Shown here one piece after another: positions 1 to 6,542 of a DNA stretch of 11,744 bases; position 1 is the first letter of the stretch; each line of letters starts with the position of its first letter. Location: assembly GCA_036661515.1 (NCBI GenBank), contig JAVWYO010000064.1, forward strand, positions 1 to 11,744, written 5' to 3'. The notes beneath the pieces are model-generated. The model was not told the origin of the DNA, ran no database searches, and saw only the letters and a list, made by a program, of their open reading frames with translations. A program made the translations under genes and the position numbers. The DNA comes from HGM05232 sp036661515. Lineage in GTDB: Bacteria; Bacteroidota; Bacteroidia; Bacteroidales; Muribaculaceae.

Positions 1-260
1 CGTTCCACTTCAGAACTTTAGTTCTGAAATTTAACCCTATAATGGAGTGAGCGCAGCGAACGCAATTGTAGGGCACCAAACAACCACAAAGCTGAACGTC
101 GAAGACGTTCCACACCACCCACAGGTATCTGATAGAGTAGAAGCAAGTGGAGTGCAACGTCTTCGACGTAGAGAGCTGTATAGCAGTTTATTACCCCACA
201 ATTACATTGTGGGGTTAAATTTCAGAACTAAAGTTCTGAAGTGGAACGTCTTCGACGTTC
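1..260. repeat. Modular hairpin repeat with perfect 37-bp inverted ends
   Basis: Bases 1-37 are the exact reverse complement of bases 212-248. Each arm contains its own perfect hairpin, TTCAGAACT/AGTTCTGAA (9-28 and 221-240). Between them lie further hairpins: CCCTATAAT (35-43) with ATTGTAGGG (65-73), CCCCACAAT (194-202) with ATTGTGGGG (206-214), and three copies of a CTTCG/CGAAG-centred hairpin of the type ACGTCTTCGACGT (94-110, 157-169, 244-260; the first and third are exact reverse complements over 17 bases). The left arm begins at base 1, so the element probably continues outside the window. No convincing protein is encoded. It resembles intergenic REP- or MITE-like elements; its mobility and function are unknown. 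Because the inner parts are not symmetrical, it looks like a mosaic of hairpin modules rather than one simple transposon end pair. Confidence 0.8.
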
Positions 261-329
261 TCGCTTCGCAACGCGCAAGCCATACCGCGCAATGAAAAAA
301 TCTGTGTCAATCTGTGGGAAAAAGAATCA

Positions 330-352
330 CCCACGCATAAAATATCAGTGGG
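330..352 (-). terminator. Weak candidate terminator downstream of dprA
   Basis: On the minus strand, beyond the dprA stop, CCCAC and GTGGG can pair (348-352 with 330-334) around a 13-base loop, and the transcript then runs into TCTTTTT (320-326). The stem is only 5 Watson-Crick pairs plus two wobbles, so this is tentative. The rest of 261-373 holds no gene I can support. It has a direct repeat TCTGTG (301-306, 311-316) and flanks the hairpin mosaic. Confidence 0.25.
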
Positions 353-373
353 CACTACACATCTGCTGGTGGG

Positions 374-1471
374 TTATGCTATTGTGTAGCGTCCTCCTGG
401 TGCGGATAGTAATATGCCTTTAAATTCCAATTCTACTAAAAGGCTTAGGAGTTGCGAGATTGGGATATTTGTTGCTCCTGATAGTGCGTTTATGTGTGTT
501 TCGCCATGTGTGGTGATGTAATCAACAATTGGCTGTTCTTCTGTAGAGAGGTCGGGGAAGAGTTGCTTTTCTTTTGGCTGATTAGATTTTGGTTTTTCCC
601 ATCGCATAGCATTAATTAGGTCGTCGGCGCATGTGATGAGTGATGCTGCATTTAGTCGTATTAATTTATTGCAACCTTCAGAATATTGGTCAGATGAGCG
701 TCCTGGAAGGGCAAAGACATCGCGGTTATAACTTTCTGCAATTCCAGCTGTGATGAGAGCTCCGCCTTTTGATGCAGATTCTACGACTATCGTGCAATCA
801 GAAAGGGCTGCTACGATTCGGTTTCGTGCAATGAAATTGGCACGATGAATAATATCTTGTGAAGTGTAGTCGGTTAAAAGTGCTCCTCCATTACGAATTA
901 TATTAATTGCACTGTTGCGATGTTGTGCTGGGTATATTGTATTAAGTCCATGTGCGAGTACTGCAACGGTAGGCAATCCGGCATTTAGAGCTGCTTTGTG
1001 AGCGCATATATCAATACCGTATGCCAGTCCGCTTACTATTATTGTTTTAGGGAAAGATTCCGCTATTTCGTTTATAATAGTTTCGGTGAAGTGTTGTCCG
1101 TAGGTGGTGGCATGACGAGTGCCAACGATGCTTATAACTTTGGGGGCGTTTAGATTACAATCACCTTTTGTGAAAAACAGGATTGGCGCGTCGGGTGCAT
1201 TTAGGAAGCGTGTGGGGTAGGTGTTGTCGGTAAAATATGTGATTCCAATGTCATTTTTTGTAATAAAATCTATCTCTTTCAACGCCTTGTCTAAAGCCTT
1301 TTTTCGATAGTCGCTATTCATTATTTTACTCTTTGTCCCTAATGTGTTTTCTAACTCTTTTTCGGAGAGGTCGAAAAATTCTTTTTCTGATGGTATAATG
1401 TCGAGAATGCGTTGGGCTAATTCTGAACACATGCCTTTTAAAGAGGCAAAAGCAATTTTGTAGGGGAGCAT
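374..1471 (-). CDS. dprA: DNA-processing protein DprA (Smf)
   Basis: DprA binds incoming single-stranded DNA in the cytoplasm and loads RecA on it during natural transformation; it is also kept in many bacteria not known to be competent. The 365-residue protein shows the family plan: an N-terminal helical region (about 1-75), the Rossmann-like DNA-binding domain (about 78-290) with GTRHATTYG (117-125), SGLAYGID (147-154), RANFIARNRIVAALSD (210-225) and SKGGALITAG (234-243), and a C-terminal winged-helix-like segment (about 308-365). Length is normal for Bacteroidales. The start at 1471 lies 18 bases after the thioesterase stop, so the two genes are probably cotranscribed. The last codons run up to the non-coding hairpin region, so the immediate C-terminus may have been affected by what inserted there. 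The family assignment is secure. Confidence 0.97.
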   Translation of the reverse strand: MLPYKIAFASLKGMCSELAQRILDIIPSEKEFFDLSEKELENTLGTKSKIMNSDYRKKALDKALKEIDFITKNDIGITYFTDNTYPTRFLNAPDAPILFFTKGDCNLNAPKVISIVGTRHATTYGQHFTETIINEIAESFPKTIIVSGLAYGIDICAHKAALNAGLPTVAVLAHGLNTIYPAQHRNSAINIIRNGGALLTDYTSQDIIHRANFIARNRIVAALSDCTIVVESASKGGALITAGIAESYNRDVFALPGRSSDQYSEGCNKLIRLNAASLITCADDLINAMRWEKPKSNQPKEKQLFPDLSTEEQPIVDYITTHGETHINALSGATNIPISQLLSLLVELEFKGILLSAPGGRYTIA

Positions 1472-1489
1472 AGTAATCTTTATGAGCGT

Positions 1490-1894
1490 TTATTGTAAAT
1501 AGGCTTTGAACTTCTCGGCAAGAATTTCGCCACGTGTTAGCTTTCCGTTTTCGAGGCAAACACAACTAATAATAGCTTTTATTACTTGTTCGTTGTTATC
1601 TTTTTTGAAAATATCTTGATGAAATACAAATCGAGCACCTTTCATTTCAACCCATAGCTTGCTTATCATAGTGTCGTTGCTTCGTAGAGGTGTTTTGTAA
1701 ATAACATCGATGCGATTAAGTACAGGAGCTATCCCTTTTTCTTGCATCTCTTTGAAAGAGAATCCAGCAAATTCACAAAACTCATGGCGTGTGTGTTCAA
1801 GATAGTGAAGATAGTTGGCATTGTTAACAATACCTTCAGCATCTATTTCATAATCACGTACTTTAATTTCGAGCGAAAATATGTAGTTGTTCAT
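1490..1894 (-). CDS. Acyl-CoA thioesterase, hot-dog fold (YbgC/FadM-like)
   Basis: A 134-residue single-domain hot-dog protein of the 4-hydroxybenzoyl-CoA thioesterase group, expected to hydrolyse acyl-CoA (or acyl-ACP) thioesters in the cytoplasm. The signature is clear at residues 12-36: VRDYEIDAEGIVNN followed by NYLHYLEHTR. This corresponds to the family pattern D-x-D-xx-GxVNNxxYxxYxExxR, with D18 as the likely catalytic aspartate. Length is typical and the protein appears complete. It is the first gene of a probable two-gene operon with dprA, an arrangement I recognise from other Bacteroidales. There is no obvious functional link with DNA uptake, and the true acyl substrate cannot be read from the sequence. 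An exact TAnnTTTG element lies 33 bases upstream. Confidence 0.9.
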   Translation of the reverse strand: MNNYIFSLEIKVRDYEIDAEGIVNNANYLHYLEHTRHEFCEFAGFSFKEMQEKGIAPVLNRIDVIYKTPLRSNDTMISKLWVEMKGARFVFHQDIFKKDNNEQVIKAIISCVCLENGKLTRGEILAEKFKAYLQ

Positions 1895-1926
1895 AAAAAC
1901 GATAAGTTCATAAAAATTATGTGAAA

Positions 1927-1934
1927 CAAAGTTA
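1927..1934 (-). promoter_or_regulatory. Probable -7 element for the thioesterase-dprA operon
   Basis: On the minus strand this reads TAACTTTG, an exact match to the Bacteroidota -7 consensus TAnnTTTG, 33 bases from the thioesterase start. No good TTTG -33 box is seen at the usual distance, so assignment rests on the -7 match and position. Confidence 0.45.
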
Positions 1935-1941
1935 CATAAAT

Positions 1942-1972
1942 TTTGATAATCTACGTTGCATGTGTATCTTTG
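1942..1972 (+). promoter_or_regulatory. Bacteroidota-type promoter of the C45 hydrolase operon
   Basis: TTTG at 1942-1945, a 19-base spacer, then TATCTTTG at 1965-1972. Both boxes and the spacer fit the Bacteroidota primary sigma consensus (TTTG, N19-21, TAnnTTTG). The -7 box ends 28 bases before the ATG at 2001. It lies within 10 bases of the opposing -7 element at 1927-1934, so the two divergent promoters are interleaved. Confidence 0.7.
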
Positions 1973-2000
1973 ATTTGATATTTTATTGATACAAATTATT

Positions 2001-3125
2001 ATGAGAAAAGAATTGCTATCGTTATTCCTTATATTTATGTGTGTTGCAACGGCTTGGAGTTGTACATCGGCAATAGTGTCGGGGTCTGTTACTAAAAACG
2101 GGCGACCACTATTGTGGAAAAACCGAGATACAGGAGAGGAAAATAATAAGGTAGCGCGTGTGAAATCGATTAATGGTAATTTTGAATATGTTGCGCTATA
2201 TAATTCAAGTGATAAGAATTGTAGAGAAGCGTGGATAGGTCATAATTCTCAGGGATTTGCTATAATGAACACTGCATCGTATAACTTGAAAGCCGATAAA
2301 GTGAAGAGTAGAGATATGGATAAGGAGGGCTTTATTATGAGTGAAGCTCTTGCCAGATGTGTGACAGTAGATGACTTTGAGCGTTTATTAAAATTGCACA
2401 AAAAGCCACTTGGCGTAGAAGCTAATTTTGGTGTTATTGATGCTTATGGCAATGGTGCATATTTTGAAACTAATAATTATACGTATAAGAAATATGATTT
2501 AAAAGATGCCAAGAGTGGTGTAATAGTTCGTACAAATTATTCTCACAGTGGTAGAGACGGAGAGGGATTTGGCTATATTCGTGAAAATAATGCAGAGCAA
2601 CTGTTGGCACAGCATATAACGAATAAAGATATAACTCCAGCAACATTTACAGAGGAGCTTTCTCGTTCATTTTATCATTCACTTATAGGAAAAGATTTTA
2701 GTGAAGATGATAGGACATGGATTGTAGATCAAGATTTTATTCCACGACGTATTTCTACTGCTTCGGTAGTTATAGAGGGTATAAAGCTGCACGAATCGCC
2801 CTTGTTGACCACTATGTGGACAGGAATAGGGTATCCTCCATGTTCTGAAATAAAACCAGTGTGGGTTGGCGAAAATGGTGTGCCCAAAGAATTACAAGCC
2901 GATGCCAAGAGTGGGCGATCGCCAGAATGCGATAGAGTGTTGAAACTAAAATATGATGTCTTTTCGATAAAACGAGGAAGTGGAAAGAGTTATTTGAATG
3001 TAAAGAAGTTATATAATAGTCGTGGTGATGGTTATTGTCAAAAATTAGAGATGGTGAATGCCGAGAATTATCGGAGAGGCTATGAAGCAATAGGTAACCG
3101 CCGTAATGAACTAAATAATAAATAG
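2001..3125 (+). CDS. Exported C45-type Ntn hydrolase (choloylglycine-hydrolase-like)
   Basis: A 374-residue N-terminal-nucleophile hydrolase of the C45 acyl-transferase/acylase group, distantly related to choloylglycine hydrolases. These enzymes cleave amide bonds of acyl-amides or peptides using a cysteine exposed at the mature N-terminus. Residues 1-20 form a signal peptide (KE, then a hydrophobic core) ending AWS, a good signal peptidase I site, directly before C21. Then come CTSAIVSG (21-28) and LLWKNRD (37-43), the family's N-terminal signature, IGHNSQGFAIMNT (79-91), and NFGVIDAYGNGAYFE (142-156). I chose ATG 2001 over an in-frame TTG at 1986 because it gives a normal signal peptide. 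It is followed after 16 bases by the DUF486 gene. Substrate unknown: bile-acid conjugates, N-acyl amino acids and peptides are all possible. C21 could suggest a lipoprotein, but AWSC is a poor lipobox. Confidence 0.85.
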   Translation: MRKELLSLFLIFMCVATAWSCTSAIVSGSVTKNGRPLLWKNRDTGEENNKVARVKSINGNFEYVALYNSSDKNCREAWIGHNSQGFAIMNTASYNLKADKVKSRDMDKEGFIMSEALARCVTVDDFERLLKLHKKPLGVEANFGVIDAYGNGAYFETNNYTYKKYDLKDAKSGVIVRTNYSHSGRDGEGFGYIRENNAEQLLAQHITNKDITPATFTEELSRSFYHSLIGKDFSEDDRTWIVDQDFIPRRISTASVVIEGIKLHESPLLTTMWTGIGYPPCSEIKPVWVGENGVPKELQADAKSGRSPECDRVLKLKYDVFSIKRGSGKSYLNVKKLYNSRGDGYCQKLEMVNAENYRRGYEAIGNRRNELNNK

Positions 3126-3141
3126 AATAGATATATATATT

Positions 3142-3525
3142 ATGTGGAGTTCTGGGATATTGACTGTGGGGATGTTAATTGTATCTAATGTGTTTATGAC
3201 ATTTGCATGGTATGGACATTTAAAATTGCAAAATTCGGGTGTTAGCACAAATTGGCCTTTATATGTAGTTATCTTGTTTTCATGGGGTATTGCTTTAGCT
3301 GAATATGCGTTTCAAGTACCAGCCAATAGAATAGGATATGCAGGCAATGGTGGCCCCTTTACATTGATGCAACTCAAAGTGATGCAGGAGGCAATAACGC
3401 TTGTAATATTTACAATCTTTGCTACATTCTTTTTTCAAGGAGAATCGTTACGATGGAATCACTTAGTGGCATTTGTACTCTTGATAGGTGCAGTGTATTT
3501 TGTATTTCTTGATACTTCAAAATAG
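3142..3525 (+). CDS. DUF486 family four-helix membrane protein
   Basis: A 127-residue very hydrophobic protein with four likely membrane helices (about 5-24, 38-56, 78-99, 105-123). The sequence EYAFQVPANRIGY (54-66) and the overall length fit the DUF486 family (small DMT-like membrane proteins). The family's biochemical function is not established; similarity to small multidrug-resistance-type transporters is only structural. It lies 16 bases after the C45 hydrolase, with no promoter or terminator visible between, and its stop is one base before the next gene's ATG, so all three are probably cotranscribed. A role in moving a product or substrate of the hydrolase across the inner membrane is a guess from position. 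Confidence 0.85.
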   Translation: MWSSGILTVGMLIVSNVFMTFAWYGHLKLQNSGVSTNWPLYVVILFSWGIALAEYAFQVPANRIGYAGNGGPFTLMQLKVMQEAITLVIFTIFATFFFQGESLRWNHLVAFVLLIGAVYFVFLDTSK

Positions 3526-3526
3526 C

Positions 3527-4024
3527 ATGACAAGAGTAATAACAAATAGCTTTAAAATAGCAAGCGGAGAATATGCAAGAATATTATTTCGCATTTTTGC
3601 CAATAAATGGTGGTGGGTGTTTGCTATCGTTGTAATTGGTATATTTTCATTATCGGTACTTAATATTAATTTTATATATGTTGCGTTGATGGTAATGTTC
3701 ATTATCATTCCAATGATAATGTCGTTTCTATATATAGTTTATGGACTTGTACCCGAAAGCCGGTTGTCTATTTTAGCAAAAAGTGCAATTATCAATTGTG
3801 ATGAGCTTGAATTGCATTTTGAAGATGAAAATGGCAACCTTGTTAAAGTTGAACATATATTATTGGAATCTTTTTCAAGATATGTGCCCCAAAAAAAATG
3901 GCTATTGCTATTTTATAAAGGTAGCAATTATCGCTTCTTTATTATACCTTATGACGCATTTAAAAGTGTAGAAGACTTGCGTATTACAATAGGTGTATTA
4001 CGTAAGAAACTTGTTGCTGAATAG
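3527..4024 (+). CDS. YcxB-like membrane protein, function unknown
   Basis: A 165-residue protein with two closely spaced membrane helices (about 28-45 and 47-73) and a cytoplasmic-looking C-terminal half. The C-terminal part reads SFSRYVPQKKWLLLFYKGSNYRFFIIPYDAF (115-145), which resembles the YcxB-like family, where a short beta-rich domain ends in an 'IIP..AF' motif followed by an ED-containing helix (here VEDLRITI, 148-155). The family has no known function. I chose ATG 3527, one base after the upstream stop; an upstream in-frame GTG at 3488 would overlap the DUF486 gene by 38 bases and add a non-conserved-looking extension. Probable third gene of the operon. Its stop is 2 bases from the end of the opposing oxyR gene, and I see no terminator between them. 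Confidence 0.6.
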   Translation: MTRVITNSFKIASGEYARILFRIFANKWWWVFAIVVIGIFSLSVLNINFIYVALMVMFIIIPMIMSFLYIVYGLVPESRLSILAKSAIINCDELELHFEDENGNLVKVEHILLESFSRYVPQKKWLLLFYKGSNYRFFIIPYDAFKSVEDLRITIGVLRKKLVAE

Positions 4025-4026
4025 AA

Positions 4027-4953
4027 TTACAAAAGTCGTATTGCAAATTTCTTTAGACGTTGGTCGAGCATGTGGTCGGGGATTATAGCTTTCACCGTAT
4101 CAACCACAGCATTTATCATTCTTTCTTTAATGTAATCTTTACGAATAATGATAGAAATCTCACGAGTAGCAGGAGGTGATGAAATTTCACGAATGTTATG
4201 TGCCTGTTTTTTTGAAAGAAAAGGAATGTGCAATTCTGGGATAACGGTATATCCGCCGTTAGTGTCAACAATTTTTATAAGAGTCTCAATACTTCCAGCT
4301 TCGTATGTGTGATTGTAGGTAGTGCTTGCGTTACAAAAATTAAATATTTGATTTCGAGCGCAATGCCCTTCTTGTAGCACCCATAAATGTTCTGTTGGCA
4401 TATCTGATGCTTTCAACTTGTTATAAAGATGAGAATCAAGCGGAGAGAAATAAGCCACAAAGCGTTCGTAGAAAATAGGAATTTCAAGTAGCTCTGAATT
4501 ATCGAGTGGCGTTGACACAATAGCCATATCCAGGAGCGAATATTTGAGCTGCTCAACAATCATTGCCGTTCTCATTTCAGCAATTGCAAGTTCAACACTG
4601 GGGTATTCTTGCTTAAATTTTGAAATAAAATCGGGGATTAGATATGGTGCCACAGTAGGAATAATACCTATACGTAGGGTTCCTGAAATAGTAGCTACTT
4701 CGGAATGAACCATTTCGTCGATTTTTCCCATCTCTTCAAGTGTGCGTTGTGCTTGAATAATGATTCGTTCACCAATCAATGTTGGTTCAATTGGGTGTTT
4801 TGCTCGGTCGAAGATTGTAACTTCAAGTTCGTCTTCGAGCTTTTTAATCATAGCACTAAGTGTTGGTTGTGCTACATTGCACTCTTGAGCCGCTTTTACA
4901 AAGTGGCGGTGCCTATTAAGAGCTACAATATATTCTAATTGTTGAAGAGTCAT
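4027..4953 (-). CDS. oxyR: LysR-family peroxide sensor OxyR
   Basis: A 308-residue LysR-type transcription factor. The N-terminal winged helix-turn-helix is at 1-60 (MTLQQLEYIVALNRHRHFVKAA, then AQPTLSAMIKKLE), followed by a linker helix and the effector domain (about 91-300). The key feature is EGHCARNQIFNFC at 195-207: C198 and C207 have the same spacing and context as the redox cysteines C199 and C208 of E. coli OxyR, so H2O2 sensing by disulfide formation is expected. It would activate catalase, alkyl hydroperoxide reductase and Dps-type genes elsewhere. I chose ATG 4953 because MTLQQLEYI is the usual LysR start; reading on to 5055 adds 34 unrelated residues. It is divergent from trpB2, and the shared region may carry an OxyR site. 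OxyR is highly likely; the regulon is inferred. Confidence 0.95.
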   Translation of the reverse strand: MTLQQLEYIVALNRHRHFVKAAQECNVAQPTLSAMIKKLEDELEVTIFDRAKHPIEPTLIGERIIIQAQRTLEEMGKIDEMVHSEVATISGTLRIGIIPTVAPYLIPDFISKFKQEYPSVELAIAEMRTAMIVEQLKYSLLDMAIVSTPLDNSELLEIPIFYERFVAYFSPLDSHLYNKLKASDMPTEHLWVLQEGHCARNQIFNFCNASTTYNHTYEAGSIETLIKIVDTNGGYTVIPELHIPFLSKKQAHNIREISSPPATREISIIIRKDYIKERMINAVVDTVKAIIPDHMLDQRLKKFAIRLL

Positions 4954-4983
4954 TATGATGTAATTATATAATAGATAAAAAGA

Positions 4984-5002
4984 ATTACGTAATGCAAATA
5001 TA
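4984..5002 (-). promoter_or_regulatory. Probable oxyR promoter -7 box with adjacent palindrome
   Basis: On the minus strand TATATTTG (4995-5002) matches the -7 consensus TAnnTTTG exactly, 41 bases upstream of the oxyR ATG. Just downstream lies a perfect 10-base palindrome, ATTACGTAAT (4984-4993), close to the expected transcription start, where a repressor or an autoregulating OxyR could bind. No convincing -33 box is visible. Confidence 0.45.
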
Positions 5003-5080
5003 GTGAGTAAATATATTTTTATGAGTTTTTTCTTGTTTATATGAAAAATATACATTTAATTTGCATATAATTTAAATAGA

Positions 5081-5115
5081 GCGTATAATTATACGCTTAA
5101 TATACAAAATTGTAT
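5081..5115. promoter_or_regulatory. Palindromic operator candidates before trpB2
   Basis: GCGTATAATTATACGC (5081-5096) is a perfect 16-base palindrome. Six bases on, ATACAA (5102-5107) and TTGTAT (5110-5115) form a second dyad separated by two bases and ending one base before the trpB2 ATG region. The position, in the short region shared by oxyR and trpB2, suggests a regulator binding site. The first could also form a small RNA hairpin. No clean promoter for trpB2 was found; TACATTTA at 5051-5058 is a one-mismatch -7 box. Confidence 0.4.
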
Positions 5116-5116
5116 T

Positions 5117-6478
5117 ATGGAATCAAAAAAGTATCTTTTACAAGAGAGTGATATACCAACGTCATGGTATAACGTAGTGGCTGATATGAAACATAAGCCA
5201 CTTCCACTAATTAATCCTGCAACCAAAAAGCCAATGAAGGCTGAGGATTTGTTCCCACTTTTTTCTCAAGAGGCATCGCGTCAAGAGACTAATACGACAG
5301 ACGCTTGGATTGAAATACCTGAAGAGGTAAGAGAACTTTATAAAATATGGCGTCCTACACCGTTAGTAAGAGCACGAGGTCTTGAAAAATTTCTTGATAC
5401 CCCAGCTCATATTTATTTTAAGAATGAAAGTGTTAGTCCAGTAGGGTCACATAAATTAAATTCAGCTATCCCACAGGCATATTATTGTAAAAAAGAGGGA
5501 GTAACAAATATAACTACAGAAACAGGCGCAGGACAATGGGGTGCAGCTTTATCTCTTGCAGCGAGCAAATTTGGGCTTGATTTGGCAGTGTATATGGTGA
5601 AAGTTTCATATCATCAAAAGCCTTATCGCCGTTCAATAATGCAAACTTATGGAGCCGAAGTTATAGCATCTCCAAGTATGTCAACCAAAGCAGGACGAAA
5701 GATAATAACGGAGAATCCAAATTATCAAGGTTCACTTGGGACAGCAATATCTGAGGCTGTGGAGCTTGCAACCAATACTCCAAATTGTAAATACACACTT
5801 GGTTCAGTAATGAATCACGTAGCATTACATCAGACGGTGATAGGTCTTGAAGCCGAAAAGCAGATGGCGATGGCAGGAGAATATCCTGATACGGTGATTG
5901 GCTGTTTTGGTGGTGGAAGTAATTTTTCAGGAATCTCTTTTCCATTTATGCGTCATAACTTTACAGGGGAACGCAATACACGATTTGTTGCAGCAGAGCC
6001 AGCGTCTTGTCCAAAATTAACAAGAGGAATATTTCAATATGACTTTGGTGATGAGGCAGGTTACACGCCACTAATTCCAATGTATACACTTGGACATAAT
6101 TTTGCGCCAGCAAATATTCATGCAGGAGGTCTTCGATATCATGGAGCCGGTTCGGTTGTGAGTCAATTAAAGAAAGATGACTTAATGGAAGCGGTAGATA
6201 TTCCACAACTTGAATCATTTGAGGCTGCAACGATATTTGCTAAAAGTGAGGGAATCATTCCAGCTCCAGAGTCGGCACATGCGATAGCAGCAGCAATTAG
6301 AGAGGCTAAAAAGGCAAAAGAGACAGGGGAGCAAAAGGTTATTTTGTTTAACTTATCGGGTCATGGATTGATTGATATGGCTGCTTATGACAGATATTTT
6401 GCTGGCGACTTAGCAAATTATGAAGTAACAGATGAACAGGTAACTGAGAATACAAAAAATCTTGAGAAATTAATTTAG
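5117..6478 (+). CDS. trpB: TrpB2-type tryptophan synthase beta chain
   Basis: A 453-residue PLP-dependent fold-type II enzyme of the TrpB2 (TrpB-like) branch, which joins indole and serine to make tryptophan. The PLP-lysine motif is PVGSHKLNSA (108-117, K113). ETGAGQWG (135-142) carries the catalytic glutamate region, and CFGGGSNF (263-270) binds the PLP phosphate. The longer N-terminus (about 75 residues before RPTPL, 79-83) and the length distinguish TrpB2 from TrpB1 (about 400 residues). No trpA or other trp gene is adjacent, so this is probably the stand-alone form used to salvage indole, or an additional copy beside a regular trpBA elsewhere. It is divergent from oxyR and converges on pckA across a shared terminator. 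TrpB2 identity is firm; physiological role is inferred. Confidence 0.95.
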   Translation: MESKKYLLQESDIPTSWYNVVADMKHKPLPLINPATKKPMKAEDLFPLFSQEASRQETNTTDAWIEIPEEVRELYKIWRPTPLVRARGLEKFLDTPAHIYFKNESVSPVGSHKLNSAIPQAYYCKKEGVTNITTETGAGQWGAALSLAASKFGLDLAVYMVKVSYHQKPYRRSIMQTYGAEVIASPSMSTKAGRKIITENPNYQGSLGTAISEAVELATNTPNCKYTLGSVMNHVALHQTVIGLEAEKQMAMAGEYPDTVIGCFGGGSNFSGISFPFMRHNFTGERNTRFVAAEPASCPKLTRGIFQYDFGDEAGYTPLIPMYTLGHNFAPANIHAGGLRYHGAGSVVSQLKKDDLMEAVDIPQLESFEAATIFAKSEGIIPAPESAHAIAAAIREAKKAKETGEQKVILFNLSGHGLIDMAAYDRYFAGDLANYEVTDEQVTENTKNLEKLI

Positions 6479-6501
6479 GATTCAAGAATGTTAATATAAA
6501 T

Positions 6502-6534
6502 AAGTCCCGCTCGTGATAACCACTGGCGGGACTT
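6502..6534. terminator. Bidirectional terminator between trpB2 and pckA
   Basis: AAGTCCCGC (6502-6510) pairs perfectly with GCGGGACTT (6526-6534) around a 15-base loop. It lies in the 64-base gap between two convergent genes. Downstream on the plus strand is GTTGATTTTTA; on the minus strand the next bases are AT-rich (TTATTTATATT), so it can serve both genes, though neither U-tract is perfect. Confidence 0.75.
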
Positions 6535-6542
6535 GTTGATTT

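Noticed and set aside
47..295. Open frame of 82 codons over the left hairpin mosaic
   Set aside because: It runs straight through the hairpin modules, has repeat-driven composition and resembles no protein family; the overlapping frame at 241-423 has the same problem.
1986..2000. Upstream TTG start for the C45 hydrolase
   Set aside because: It adds five residues before a normal MRKELL signal peptide start and lies close behind the -7 box; ATG 2001 is the better start.
2812..3090. Minus-strand 92-codon frame inside the C45 gene
   Set aside because: Antisense shadow of a well-supported gene, rich in His/Leu/Ser as expected from reverse reading; similar antisense frames inside trpB2 and glsA were rejected for the same reason.
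4954..5055. 34-residue N-terminal extension of OxyR
   Set aside because: LysR proteins begin at MTLQQLEYI; the extension crosses the oxyR promoter and has no family similarity.
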